From NCBI RefSeq assembly GCF_024437655.1, contig NZ_JANBVF010000022.1, positions 1-64,000 of the forward strand: a stretch of 64,000 nucleotides of DNA, given 5' to 3'. Under the pieces are notes generated by a model that was not told the DNA's origin, made no database searches, and worked only from the letters and a program-made list of their open reading frames with translations. Below are positions 28,893 to 37,507 of the stretch, piece after piece. Each line of letters opens with the position of its first letter. Position 1 is the stretch's first letter. Origin of the DNA: Chitinolyticbacter albus (GTDB lineage Bacteria; Pseudomonadota; Gammaproteobacteria; Burkholderiales; Chitinibacteraceae). The position numbers were made by a program, and so were the translations under genes.

Positions 28893-29116
28893 CGGCCGGC
28901 CCGGGTGTGATTGTCGTCACACCGTGGGCGAGAGTGCATAACCGTCGAGCAGGCGCCCCTCTGCCGTAGCGCACGACTTTTTGCCAGCGTTGCCGCGGCT
29001 TTGTCCGGGATGACGGCACGACCCTTCCTTGCCTTAACGAATAAACCATGCTGCTCCGCAGCAAAGTGCCGTTGAGCTGGCACCAGCATTCGTAATAGAC
29101 TTGTGTGTGCATATAT

Positions 29117-29130
29117 GTGCACTAATGCAC
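29117..29130. promoter_or_regulatory. GTGCA-N4-TGCAC dyad before the ketosynthase operon
   Basis: Perfect 5-bp arms GTGCA/TGCAC separated by CTAA, 36 bases upstream of the ACP start, in an AT-richer stretch of the otherwise gene-free 28893-29165 region. A half-copy (TGTGCAT) lies just upstream. It may be an operator; the binding protein is unknown. Confidence 0.3.
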
Positions 29131-29165
29131 TTCAAAATAATAAGCATGAGTCTTTGGGAGCTAAC

Positions 29166-29375
29166 GTGAACAACCCCCATCAAGAAGCTGGTCTGATCAA
29201 GGTTGTGCCGAAAACGCTGGTCGGTGTATTGGGCGGCGATGAGTCCAACGTTGGTCCCGACGTGGCACTGGCCAATGATCTGGGCGCCGATTCGCTCGAC
29301 TTTGTCGAGCTGCGTTATAGCCGGGTCAAGCAAGGCATGCTGCCTGCGTGGCAGCGCCAAACCGCAACTGCCTGA
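29166..29375 (+). CDS. Short acyl carrier protein-like protein
   Basis: 69 residues from GTG 29166, with GGGAG 5 bases upstream. The carrier signature LGADSLDFVEL is intact, with Ser43 as the phosphopantetheine attachment site, and the upstream helix region (LVGVLGG...) fits an ACP. After VELRY the sequence departs from ACPs (SRVKQGMLPAWQ) and stops, so helices III-IV are missing; usual length is 75-90. Neither other frame restores them, which points to deletion rather than frameshift. It ends 5 bases before the first ketosynthase, so it is either a minimal carrier or a damaged one. Confidence 0.7.
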   Translation: MNNPHQEAGLIKVVPKTLVGVLGGDESNVGPDVALANDLGADSLDFVELRYSRVKQGMLPAWQRQTATA

Positions 29376-29380
29376 TCCGT

Positions 29381-30652
29381 ATGAACCAGGTTGTGGTGAC
29401 CGGAGTTGGCGCCGTGAGCGCCGGCGCTGTTGGCGCATTGACGCTGTTCGAGCGCTTGGCAGCGGGTGAGTCGCTGGTCAGGGCGCATCCCGATCTGGTG
29501 GCGTTGGGATTTGCCAATCCCTATTGCGTCTACATCGACGATGCAACCTGGGCGGATATCGCGCCCTTGCTCGGTGAAGTCGAACCGGAATGGGGGCGAC
29601 AGAGCCGGCTTGCCATCGCTGCGGCCAGTTTGGCGCTGTCGCAGGCGCAGCTGGGCGAGCGTGTGGGCCGCGGTGCCGTGTTCGTCGCAAATAACAAGCA
29701 CACCTTCGACGAGCGCGACGTGAAGGCGCTGGCCGCTGTCTACGACGAAGGCACCGACGTGCTGGATCTGGATCTGCTCGCGGCACGGGGCTGGCCTTCG
29801 GGCGAGCGGGGCTATTTCCACAAACAGCAGGACGAAGCCGGCCTTGCGCTGGCGCGCCGGCTGGGTTGGTATGCGCACCACGCCGCGCGCGGCGAAGCCT
29901 GCGCGGCCGGCACCATGGTGATCGGCTCGGCCATGCAGCAGATTCGCGCGGGGCTGATCGACCTGGCGGTGGTCGGCGCTTGCGAGACCATGTGCAACTT
30001 CACGCCGCTCGTAGCATTCAATGGCGTGGGCGCGCTGTCCGATGGCGAGCGCTTCCAGGGCACGGCGATCAGCCGTCCCTTCGACAAGGATCGCAATGGC
30101 TTCGTGATGGGTGAGGGGAGCGCCTTTCTGGTGCTCGAATCGGCCGAGCATGCGGCGCGGCGCGGCGCGGTGGTACTGGCCAGGCTGACCGGTTTTGCCG
30201 GCCTCTTGGAAGCGCACCACATCACTGCGAGCGACGAAGCCGGCGACGAGTACGCCCGCTGCATGCGTGCGGCGCTGCAAGATGCCGGGCTCGGGGCCGA
30301 CGACATCGACCATGTGAACGCGCATGGCACGTCCACGCCCGGCAATGACGCGGCCGAGGCGCTGGCGCTCAAGCAGGTGTTTGGCAGTCGGGCGAACACG
30401 GTGCCGGTGACATCCAACAAATCCGCACTGGGCCACTCGCTGGCCAACAGTGGCGCGGTCGAGGCCGTACTTGCCGTGCTGTCGCTGCAACAGCAACGCC
30501 TGCTGCCCACGCTCAATTTCCATGCACCCGACGACGCCACCAGCGGGCTGGACATTGTCACGTCCACCCGCCGGGCGCCATTGCGGCGGGTGCTCAGCAA
30601 TTCCTTCGGTTTTGGCGGTGTCAACGCCAGCCTGGTTCTGGAGGCGGCATGA
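29381..30652 (+). CDS. Beta-ketoacyl synthase (active-type KS, FabF-like)
   Basis: 423 residues. Condensing enzyme that extends an ACP-bound acyl chain. The full Cys-His-His set is present: Cys174 in GEACAAGTM, His315 in NAHGTSTPGND and His352 in NKSALGHS, with Lys347. The N-terminal MNQVVVTGVGAVSAG is a KS head. It overlaps the next gene in ATGA (30649-30652). The first 33 bases of the open frame lie in the ACP gene and are not used. The substrate cannot be read from sequence; similarity is to type II FabF and aryl-polyene-type KS proteins rather than modular PKS. Confidence 0.9.
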   Translation: MNQVVVTGVGAVSAGAVGALTLFERLAAGESLVRAHPDLVALGFANPYCVYIDDATWADIAPLLGEVEPEWGRQSRLAIAAASLALSQAQLGERVGRGAVFVANNKHTFDERDVKALAAVYDEGTDVLDLDLLAARGWPSGERGYFHKQQDEAGLALARRLGWYAHHAARGEACAAGTMVIGSAMQQIRAGLIDLAVVGACETMCNFTPLVAFNGVGALSDGERFQGTAISRPFDKDRNGFVMGEGSAFLVLESAEHAARRGAVVLARLTGFAGLLEAHHITASDEAGDEYARCMRAALQDAGLGADDIDHVNAHGTSTPGNDAAEALALKQVFGSRANTVPVTSNKSALGHSLANSGAVEAVLAVLSLQQQRLLPTLNFHAPDDATSGLDIVTSTRRAPLRRVLSNSFGFGGVNASLVLEAA

Positions 30653-31806
30653 CAGAATGCTTGTGGCTCAATGGCATACGCCTCGCCGCGCCGAGCGTAT
30701 TTTGCGCGCAGGGCGAGGATTGGCAACGCGTGCGCGGCGCGCTCGACACGCCTGTAGCGCCGGCTCCCGCGCCGTGGCCCACTTGCGATTTTCCGGCGAT
30801 GAACCAGGCGTGGGCCGCGCCGGACCCGGCGCTCGCGTCGCTGGGCGTGGACCGCGAGCTGGCACGGACCATGGAAAAGCAGGCCCGTATGATGCTGACC
30901 GCCGCGTGCGCGAGCCTGGCGCAACTCGATCCGGACGATCCGGCGGAGTCCGATGAGGTCGGGCTCTATCTGGGCCTGCCCACCGTCGACGAAGCCGTGC
31001 CGACCTGGGCCGCCCTGCAAGGCTGGCACGCCGATGGCGGTCGGGCGCCGTGGGGGGAGTGGCTGATGCGCGAAACGCCGCCGTTTTCCGGCCTCTCCAT
31101 GCTCAACAGCTCCGCTGCCGCACACATCGCCGCGACGGCAGGTATCAGCGGGCCACTGGCTGTCTATTCGCCACAGGCCGATGCCGGGCTCAACGCGCTG
31201 ATCGACGGGGTGCTGGCCGTGGCAGAGGGCGAGTGCGCGCATGCCCTGATCGGCGCCGTCTCGCCCAAGCTCGATCCCCTGCTGCCGTTGCAGTACGGCC
31301 CCGCTATCGCTCCGTCACTGGCGGTGCCGCCGGGTGAGGTGGCAACCGCGCTGCTCGCCAGCCGTACCGCATCAAGCCCGATTCGTCTTGCTGGCTATGC
31401 CCGCGCTCTGGTCGCCTCGGCCGGCCGCGGCACCGAGGCCGTGGCAGAACTCATCGCCCAGGCGTTGTCGATGGCTGGCCGCGCCGCGACCGACATCGGC
31501 TGGGTGTTGCACAACCAGCCCTGGCAAGAAGGTCAGGCAACGGCTTTACGACAAGCGCTGGCTCGCTTGAACGACGTGTCCCCGCTGCCGACGCTGAACG
31601 TCGAGCGCCATTTTGGCCGCTGTGGTCCGGCGTCGGGCCTGCTTGCTGCGGGCCTGGCCCACGAAGCGCTGTCGCGCGGCGAGCTCTGGCACGAGGGCGA
31701 GCATGGCCTGGTGCGCCAGGTGCTGCATGGCAATGCCGCGTTGCTGATCGCTCTGGCGCCGCTTGGCCAGTGCGTGGTCGTCGTGCTCGGGCGGGAGGTG
31801 TTATGA
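30649..31806 (+). CDS. Ketosynthase-like protein lacking the catalytic Cys (chain-length-factor type)
   Basis: 385 residues of KS fold, shorter and more diverged than its neighbours. The nucleophile position reads AVYSPQADAG, with no Cys, and the HGTSTP and NKSxxGH motifs are absent (replaced by HNQPWQEG and ERHFGRCGPASG). That fits a non-catalytic partner, as chain-length factors pair with KS subunits in type II systems. ATGA overlaps on both sides make stoichiometric co-translation likely. The assignment rests on position and residual fold signals. Confidence 0.75.
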   Translation: MTECLWLNGIRLAAPSVFCAQGEDWQRVRGALDTPVAPAPAPWPTCDFPAMNQAWAAPDPALASLGVDRELARTMEKQARMMLTAACASLAQLDPDDPAESDEVGLYLGLPTVDEAVPTWAALQGWHADGGRAPWGEWLMRETPPFSGLSMLNSSAAAHIAATAGISGPLAVYSPQADAGLNALIDGVLAVAEGECAHALIGAVSPKLDPLLPLQYGPAIAPSLAVPPGEVATALLASRTASSPIRLAGYARALVASAGRGTEAVAELIAQALSMAGRAATDIGWVLHNQPWQEGQATALRQALARLNDVSPLPTLNVERHFGRCGPASGLLAAGLAHEALSRGELWHEGEHGLVRQVLHGNAALLIALAPLGQCVVVVLGREVL

Positions 31807-33074
31807 GCGAACGTGTATTCGTGACCGGCCTTGGTGCCGTCACGGGTTTAGGGCTCGATGTCGCTGCGCTGTGGCAGGGCCTGTGTCAGGGCCGATCGGC
31901 CATCCGCCGCTGGCAGCCTGAAGGGGTGTCGGACTTCCCGGTGCGCTACGCCGCGCCGGTCGATTGGAACGCCTTCCAGTGTGCCTATCGTTCGGCCTTC
32001 TGGTGGCAGACGCCGATGGAGCGGCGAAGCCGCTTTGGCCTGGCCGCTGCCGAACAGGCGGTGAACGATGCCGGTTTGACGCTGCTGGCGGGCGACGAGC
32101 GCCGCCTCGGCGTGGCCATCGGTTCGGGCGCGCCCGAACGCGATCCCTCCGATCTGTTGCTGGCGCTGGGAAGCGACGGCCCTGATTGGCAGCGCTTGTA
32201 TCGCCGGTTTGCCGAACTCAACCCGAACAGCGGCCTCGTCAACGGCAATGATCAGCTGGCGACGCTGATTGCGCGCCGCTTCGATCTCGCCGGACCGGTG
32301 CTGCATTTCTCGACGCCCTGCGCCGGCGCCGCGCATGCCATCGGCCATGGTTTTCGCATGATACGCCGGGGTGAGGTCGATGCCATGGTGGTCGGCGGCG
32401 CCGATTCGGTGCTCAACCTCCCAACCATGATCGGCTTGTTGCTGCTGGGCGCACCGTCGATCGCCGAGAAATACGGTGACACGCTGTGCCGGCCGTTCGA
32501 TCGCGACCGCAGTGGCCTTGTCGCGGCCGAGGGCGGCGCGGTGCTGGTGCTGGAGAGCGAGCGCTCGGCGCTGGAACGCGGTGCCCGCGTCTACGCGGAA
32601 ATCGTGGGCTTTGGCAGCGCGATGGATGCGTATTGCATCACGGCACCTCATCCGGAAGGCCGCGGTGCGGCGCTGGCGATGCAGCGCGCGTTGCGCGACG
32701 CGCAGCTAACACCGGACGATATCGATCACATCAACGCCCACGGCACGTCGACGCCGCTGAACGATCCGGCCGAGACGCTGGCGATCCGCCAGGTGTTTGG
32801 CGATTGCGCGGGTCGCATCGCGATCTCGAGCAACAAATCGATGCTGGGCCATTTGATCGCCGCCGCTGGCGCGCCTGAGTGCATTGCCACGGTGCTGGCG
32901 GTACGCGATGGCCGGGTTCCGCCGACGCTGAATCTGTCCCAGCCGGATGAAACCTGCGATCTCGACTACGTGCCGGGCAGCTCGGCGCGTGCGATGCCGG
33001 TACGCGCGGCGCTGTGCAATTCCTTTGGCTTTGGCGGGCTCAATGCCTGCATCGCGGTGCAACGTCATGCTTGA
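31803..33074 (+). CDS. Beta-ketoacyl synthase (second active-type KS)
   Basis: 423 residues starting MSERVFVTGLGAVTGLG. The catalytic triad is intact: Cys173 in STPCAGAAHAI, His313 in NAHGTSTPLND and His350 in NKSMLGH, with Lys345. The TPCAGAAHAI context is close to FabB/FabF-like KS of type II polyketide and aryl polyene pathways. Same length as the first KS, suggesting duplication. It overlaps the next gene by 8 bases. Confidence 0.92.
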   Translation: MSERVFVTGLGAVTGLGLDVAALWQGLCQGRSAIRRWQPEGVSDFPVRYAAPVDWNAFQCAYRSAFWWQTPMERRSRFGLAAAEQAVNDAGLTLLAGDERRLGVAIGSGAPERDPSDLLLALGSDGPDWQRLYRRFAELNPNSGLVNGNDQLATLIARRFDLAGPVLHFSTPCAGAAHAIGHGFRMIRRGEVDAMVVGGADSVLNLPTMIGLLLLGAPSIAEKYGDTLCRPFDRDRSGLVAAEGGAVLVLESERSALERGARVYAEIVGFGSAMDAYCITAPHPEGRGAALAMQRALRDAQLTPDDIDHINAHGTSTPLNDPAETLAIRQVFGDCAGRIAISSNKSMLGHLIAAAGAPECIATVLAVRDGRVPPTLNLSQPDETCDLDYVPGSSARAMPVRAALCNSFGFGGLNACIAVQRHA

Positions 33075-34359
33075 TGCCGTTGCACTGACAGGAATCGGCG
33101 TCGTCGCGCCGACCGGCCTGGGGCTGGATGCGCTGTGGCAGCGCTGGTTGAGCGGCCGCGATGCACTGTCGCCCTTTGCGCAGCCGCAACTGCGCAGCCG
33201 CCGCATCGCGCGCTACGGGCAGGTGCCAAACGAGGCCCGCGTCGCCGCGCGCGAGGCGGTGCCGTACAAGCTGCGGCGTTTTGGCACCGAACCCGCATTC
33301 TGGGCCGTCCACGCGGTCGGCGAGGCAATCGGCGATGCGGCCATGGACTGGGACGGCGTGCCGGAAGAGCGGCGCGGCCTGTTTTCCGGACAGGGCGATT
33401 ACACCAGCCCCAACTTCGGCTCGCTGCAACGCGCGGTGAGCCAGGCCAAAGGCCGCGATGGCGCGCTCGATCTGGTGCTTCTGGCGCAGGAAGCGCTCAA
33501 CCGACGTGGTGCCGATCCCTCTATGTCGATCAAGGGGCTGGCCAACAACGCGCTGGCGCTGGCGAGCCTCACCTGGCGTTGCCGTGGCGTAGGTGTCGCC
33601 TTTGTGCAGAACGAGGCAGCCGGCATAGCCGCGTTGCGCCAGGCCTTGTTCGAATTGCAGCAAGGGCGCTGCGACGTGGCCGTGGTGCTGGCCACCGGCA
33701 GCTACGCCGAAGCCTTGACGCTGGCCGAGCTGCTGCGTCGCGGCCTGCTCGGCGAGCAGGCGGTCGCGGCATTGCAATCGTTCGACGAGGCCGCCTCCGG
33801 CGCGGTACTCGGCGAAGGCGCGGTGGCGCTGCTGCTGGAGCGCCGGCAGGACGCCGTGGCGCGTGGCGCACGCATCCATGGCCTGGTACACGCGCCCGGC
33901 AGCTATGCCGGCGTGCGCAGCCAGATCGAACTGGGGTTGGGCGAGCACGAGGACCAGGGCTATCAAGGCGCCTTCAACGAAGCCGTCGGCGCGGCCGAGC
34001 AGCCTCCCTGGTATGGCCCGGCCACCGCAGTGCTGGCAGATGGCCGTGGCGTACCCGCGCTTGACGCGCACGAGGCGCAGAGCCTGGCCCGGGTATTCGA
34101 CACCGAGGTGGCGATCTCTTGCCCGCGCCCGGTGACCGGTGTGATCCCGGCGGCCGGTGCGCTGCTCGATCTCGCGCTGGCGAGCCGGGTGCTCGCCGAT
34201 GGCTTGTTGCCGGCAGTGCCGGGCCTCATCAGGCCGATCGAACCCCAGTTGGGCTGGGCGCGTGGTGAGGCGGCCCTCCGCCGTTTCGAGCAGGCCTGGT
34301 GCCTGCAACAGGGTTTCTCCGGTTTCTATTCCGCGGTGGCGCTGACGCGCGCCGCTTGA
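33067..34359 (+). CDS. Ketosynthase-like protein lacking the catalytic Cys (second chain-length-factor type)
   Basis: 430 residues starting MLDAVALTGIGVVAPTG, a clear KS head. At the nucleophile position it reads FVQNEAAG (Asn near 182 in place of Cys). The first His motif is lost and the second region reads PRPVTGVIPAAG. It is therefore predicted inactive, most likely the heterodimer partner of the preceding KS. The start is within the stop region of the preceding gene (8-base overlap); the longer frame upstream is inside that gene. The aminotransferase fusion follows after 12 bases. Confidence 0.82.
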   Translation: MLDAVALTGIGVVAPTGLGLDALWQRWLSGRDALSPFAQPQLRSRRIARYGQVPNEARVAAREAVPYKLRRFGTEPAFWAVHAVGEAIGDAAMDWDGVPEERRGLFSGQGDYTSPNFGSLQRAVSQAKGRDGALDLVLLAQEALNRRGADPSMSIKGLANNALALASLTWRCRGVGVAFVQNEAAGIAALRQALFELQQGRCDVAVVLATGSYAEALTLAELLRRGLLGEQAVAALQSFDEAASGAVLGEGAVALLLERRQDAVARGARIHGLVHAPGSYAGVRSQIELGLGEHEDQGYQGAFNEAVGAAEQPPWYGPATAVLADGRGVPALDAHEAQSLARVFDTEVAISCPRPVTGVIPAAGALLDLALASRVLADGLLPAVPGLIRPIEPQLGWARGEAALRRFEQAWCLQQGFSGFYSAVALTRAA

Positions 34360-34371
34360 TGCAAGTGAGTG

Positions 34372-37248
34372 ATGATGAGCGAGCAATACAGCCAGTACGT
34401 CAAACCCAAGCTCGCGCAGGTGCTGCGCGCGATCGGGCTCGATGTCTGTTATGAACGGGCCCAGGGCAACTATCTGTACTACCGCGATGGCGCGGGGCAG
34501 GAGCGCGAGGTGCTCGATTTTCTTGGTGGCTACGGCGCCTTGATGCTGGGCCACAACCCGCCTGCCATCGTCGATGCCGCGCAGCGCCTGCTTGCCGCGC
34601 AGGTGCCGGTGCACGCGCAGTTTTCCTTGCGGGGGCGCTCGGGCACTTTGGCGGCGCGGCTGTCGCAGATCGCCGTGCGGGAGACCGGGAGCGACGACGG
34701 CTATATCACCACCTTCGCCAACAGCGGTGCCGAGGCGGTGGAGGCAGCGATCAAGCACGCCGAGCTTGCCCGCATGCTCAAGCTCGAGATCTTGCTCGAC
34801 GAGATCACGAGCCACATCGAAACGGTGCGCGAGGCGATCCGCCGTGGCGAGGTGGCGATTCCGGTCGATCTGTACGAGCGCACCGACGTGCGCGACTGGG
34901 TGTTCGACGTGCGCAACTTCGACGATCTGATCGTCACGCTGATCAACCACAACAGCCAGGAACTGGCCAAGCGCCCGGTCTTCGTCTGCCTGGAAAAATC
35001 GGTCCACGGCAAGCTCGCTGCCAGCGTGCAGCTCACCTACAACAAGAATTTCCGCCGCGCCTTCCAGTTCCTCGGCCTCAAGGTGCGCTTCGTGCCCATG
35101 GGCGACGCCGAGGCGCTCGTCCGCGTCGCCGAGGAAGAAGCGGTTTCGGTGTTCGATCTGGCGATCGAGGACGGCAAGGTGACGCTGGTACGGCGTGCGC
35201 TGCCGCTGTTCACGGCCTTCCTCGCCGAGCCCATCCAGGGCGAAGGCGGCATCCACGCCATCACGCCCGAATATGCCCGCGAGATTCGCCGCTTCTGCAA
35301 CCAGCAGCAATGTCCGCTGGTGCTCGACGAGATCCAGAGCGGCATGGGCCGCACTGGCCGCTTCTTCGCCGCCAGCCAGGTCGGGCTGCGTGGCGACTAC
35401 TACACGCTATCCAAGTCACTCGGCGGCGGCATCGCCAAGATTGCCGCGCTCTTGATCCGGCGCGAGCTCTACAAGCCCGATTTCGGCCTGATCCACAGCT
35501 CGACCTTCGCTGAAGACGATTTTTCCGCCGGCATCGCCGAGGCGGTGCTCGACGTGCTGGAGGCGGGCGACGGTGCGCTCTATGCCCAGGCCGAATCCCG
35601 GGGTGCGCGTTTGCTGCATGGCCTGGCTGACCTGCAGCGGGCTTACCCGGACGTGATCCGCGAGGTGCGTGGCCGGGGACTCTTCATCGGCATCGAATTC
35701 TGCCCGCGCACTGATTCGCCGTCGCAGATCCTGCGCTCGACCGATTACGCCGATTCGCTGGGCTGCTTCATCGCCGGCTACATGTTGCGGGTGGAGGGCA
35801 TACGCCTCGCACCCACCGACAGCGCGCCCAATGTGTTGCGGCTGGAGCCTTCGGTCTACATCGGCGACGGCGAGATCGACCGCCTGTTCGCCGCGCTCGA
35901 TCGTGTCTGCCGCATCCTGCGCCATGAAGACACGCTGCACTTCGTGCATCTGCTATGCAGCCCGGATCGGCCGGTGCCACGTAGCGAAATCCGCGATTTC
36001 CGCCAGCCTCGAATCGAGCTTGCCAAGCCTGCGCCGGTGGCGGGGCAGGTACGCAAGGTCGCCTTCATCAATCATCTGATCGGCCCCGAATGGCTGCGCC
36101 AGGTCGATCCGGCGCTGGCCGATCTGTCCGATGCCGAATTGCGCCGCTTCGTGCTCAATATGGCGGTGAACAAGAAGAGCGCGCCGTATGCGCCGGTGCG
36201 CATCCGCTCGCCGCTCGGGCCCGCCGTCGATTTCATGCTCTACCCGCTGTGCGTGGTTTCCGAACAGATGAGCGACTGGCTGGGACGCTGCGCCCTGGAC
36301 GAGATCCGCCACGACGTGGCCGACCGGATCCGCGCGGCGCGCGAGGATGGTTGCGAGCTGGCGGGCCTGGGCATGTATACGTCCATCGTCACCAACAACT
36401 GCACCGCGCTCGACATCCCCGAGATCGGCCTGACCTCGGGCCACGCGCTGACGGTGGCCATGGCCGTGCAAGCAGTGGACCGGGCTATCGGTGAGCAGGG
36501 CAAGACCTGGGCCGAGTGCACGCTCGCCGTGGTCGGCGCCGCCGGCAATATCGCCTCCACCTACGCCATGATGCTGGCCGAGCGTGCCACCTGCCTGCAG
36601 CTGATCGGCAGTGGCAACGAAGGTTCGGCGCAGCGGCTCAACACGACCGCGCAGGCGATCTACGAATCGGTCTGGGACAACCTCGTCGCCGGACAGACCC
36701 AGGGCCTTGCCGGTCGTCTGGCCGAGGAGCCGCTGGTACTCGACTGGCTACGTAACGGTGCGCCCGAGCGCCAGCGCGGCCGCCAACTGCAGGAAGCCGT
36801 GATCCAGCGCTACGGGCGCGACCCTTTCCTGCCGGTGGCGAGCAGCCTGCGCGGCGTGGCGGAGGCGGACGTGGTGCTGTGCGCCGCCAATGCGCCGCTG
36901 CCATTTCTGGACTCCGCGCTGTTCCGGCAAGGCGCGGTGATCTGCGACGTGGCGGTGCCGCACAACGTGTACGCCCACACGCTCGCCACTCGGCCGGACC
37001 TCGTCTACTTGCAAGGCAGCGTGGTCGCCACCCCGCATGGCGAAAGCCTGGACCCCGGCGCGCGCGCCTTCCTTGGCGCGGGGCAGCTCTATGCCTGCAT
37101 GGCCGAGACGGCCGTGCTGGGCCTCTCTGGCCACCGTGGCCATTACTCGCACGGCGCCATCACGCCGCAACAAGTCAAACACATCGCCGCGTTGGCGCAG
37201 ATGCATGGTTTTGGCCTTGCCGAATTCAAGCGCGGCGGCTCGCTGTAA
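34372..37248 (+). CDS. Class III aminotransferase - acyl-ACP/thioester reductase fusion
   Basis: 958 residues. The N-terminal half (about 1-520) is a PLP class III aminotransferase: TTFANSGAEAVEAAIKHA, the cofactor Asp in LVLDEIQSGMGRTG (about 319) and the Schiff-base Lys in TLSKSLGGG (about 348). The C-terminal half (about 555-958) resembles the long-chain acyl-ACP reductase family (cyanobacterial AAR type), with a Rossmann loop VVGAAGNIAST and the preceding TSIVTNNCTALDIPEIGLTSGHALT block. Known chemistry of the parts predicts acyl-thioester to aldehyde to primary amine. PigE of prodigiosin synthesis joins similar activities in the opposite order. ATG 34372 or 34375 is the likely start. Confidence 0.85.
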   Translation: MMSEQYSQYVKPKLAQVLRAIGLDVCYERAQGNYLYYRDGAGQEREVLDFLGGYGALMLGHNPPAIVDAAQRLLAAQVPVHAQFSLRGRSGTLAARLSQIAVRETGSDDGYITTFANSGAEAVEAAIKHAELARMLKLEILLDEITSHIETVREAIRRGEVAIPVDLYERTDVRDWVFDVRNFDDLIVTLINHNSQELAKRPVFVCLEKSVHGKLAASVQLTYNKNFRRAFQFLGLKVRFVPMGDAEALVRVAEEEAVSVFDLAIEDGKVTLVRRALPLFTAFLAEPIQGEGGIHAITPEYAREIRRFCNQQQCPLVLDEIQSGMGRTGRFFAASQVGLRGDYYTLSKSLGGGIAKIAALLIRRELYKPDFGLIHSSTFAEDDFSAGIAEAVLDVLEAGDGALYAQAESRGARLLHGLADLQRAYPDVIREVRGRGLFIGIEFCPRTDSPSQILRSTDYADSLGCFIAGYMLRVEGIRLAPTDSAPNVLRLEPSVYIGDGEIDRLFAALDRVCRILRHEDTLHFVHLLCSPDRPVPRSEIRDFRQPRIELAKPAPVAGQVRKVAFINHLIGPEWLRQVDPALADLSDAELRRFVLNMAVNKKSAPYAPVRIRSPLGPAVDFMLYPLCVVSEQMSDWLGRCALDEIRHDVADRIRAAREDGCELAGLGMYTSIVTNNCTALDIPEIGLTSGHALTVAMAVQAVDRAIGEQGKTWAECTLAVVGAAGNIASTYAMMLAERATCLQLIGSGNEGSAQRLNTTAQAIYESVWDNLVAGQTQGLAGRLAEEPLVLDWLRNGAPERQRGRQLQEAVIQRYGRDPFLPVASSLRGVAEADVVLCAANAPLPFLDSALFRQGAVICDVAVPHNVYAHTLATRPDLVYLQGSVVATPHGESLDPGARAFLGAGQLYACMAETAVLGLSGHRGHYSHGAITPQQVKHIAALAQMHGFGLAEFKRGGSL

Positions 37249-37259
37249 CTGGACTTCCC

Positions 37260-37433
37260 ATGACTCAAGCGCTCGCAGCGGCCGATCTGGCCGCCTCCGC
37301 CCGCCAGCTGGCCGGCCAGGTTGCCTTCGTCACCGGCGCTAGTCGTGGCATGGGCCGCGCCATCGCGCTGCGCTTTGTGCTCAAAGGCACCCCGCTAGCC
37401 CAGGACACCACGCTGGCGCCCGCCCGGGCCTGA
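37260..37433 (+). pseudogene. Truncated 3-oxoacyl-ACP reductase (FabG-like SDR), N-terminus only
   Basis: 57 codons. The first 40 residues are a normal SDR start: LAGQVAFVTGASRGMGRAIALRF, containing the TGxxxGxG cofactor loop. The sequence then loses homology (VLKGTPLAQDTT) and stops, with no catalytic Tyr-x-x-x-Lys. Intact members are about 245 residues. It lies 11 bases after the aminotransferase-reductase gene, so it was probably the operon's ketoreductase before a deletion. No remaining portion is seen downstream. Confidence 0.8.
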
Positions 37434-37477
37434 CAGACAAAACTCCCTGCGGTCTCCCCCCGGAGATCGACCTTCGT

Positions 37478-37507
37478 GGGATGGCAGCAATGCCATCCCA
37501 TTTTTTT
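37478..37507 (+). terminator. Rho-independent terminator of the ketosynthase operon
   Basis: GGGATGGCA pairs perfectly with TGCCATCCC across a GCAA loop, followed by A and seven T residues. It lies 44 bases after the broken ketoreductase and touches the 3' end of the convergent arsR-type gene. Confidence 0.92.

Noticed and set aside
28893-29165. Possible small genes in the gap before the ACP (115-codon minus-strand frame)
   Set aside because: It overlaps the rmuC end in antisense, has no ribosome site and no homology.
33040-35310. 756-codon minus-strand open frame opposite the KS and aminotransferase genes
   Set aside because: No domain signal; an antisense shadow of high-GC coding sequence.
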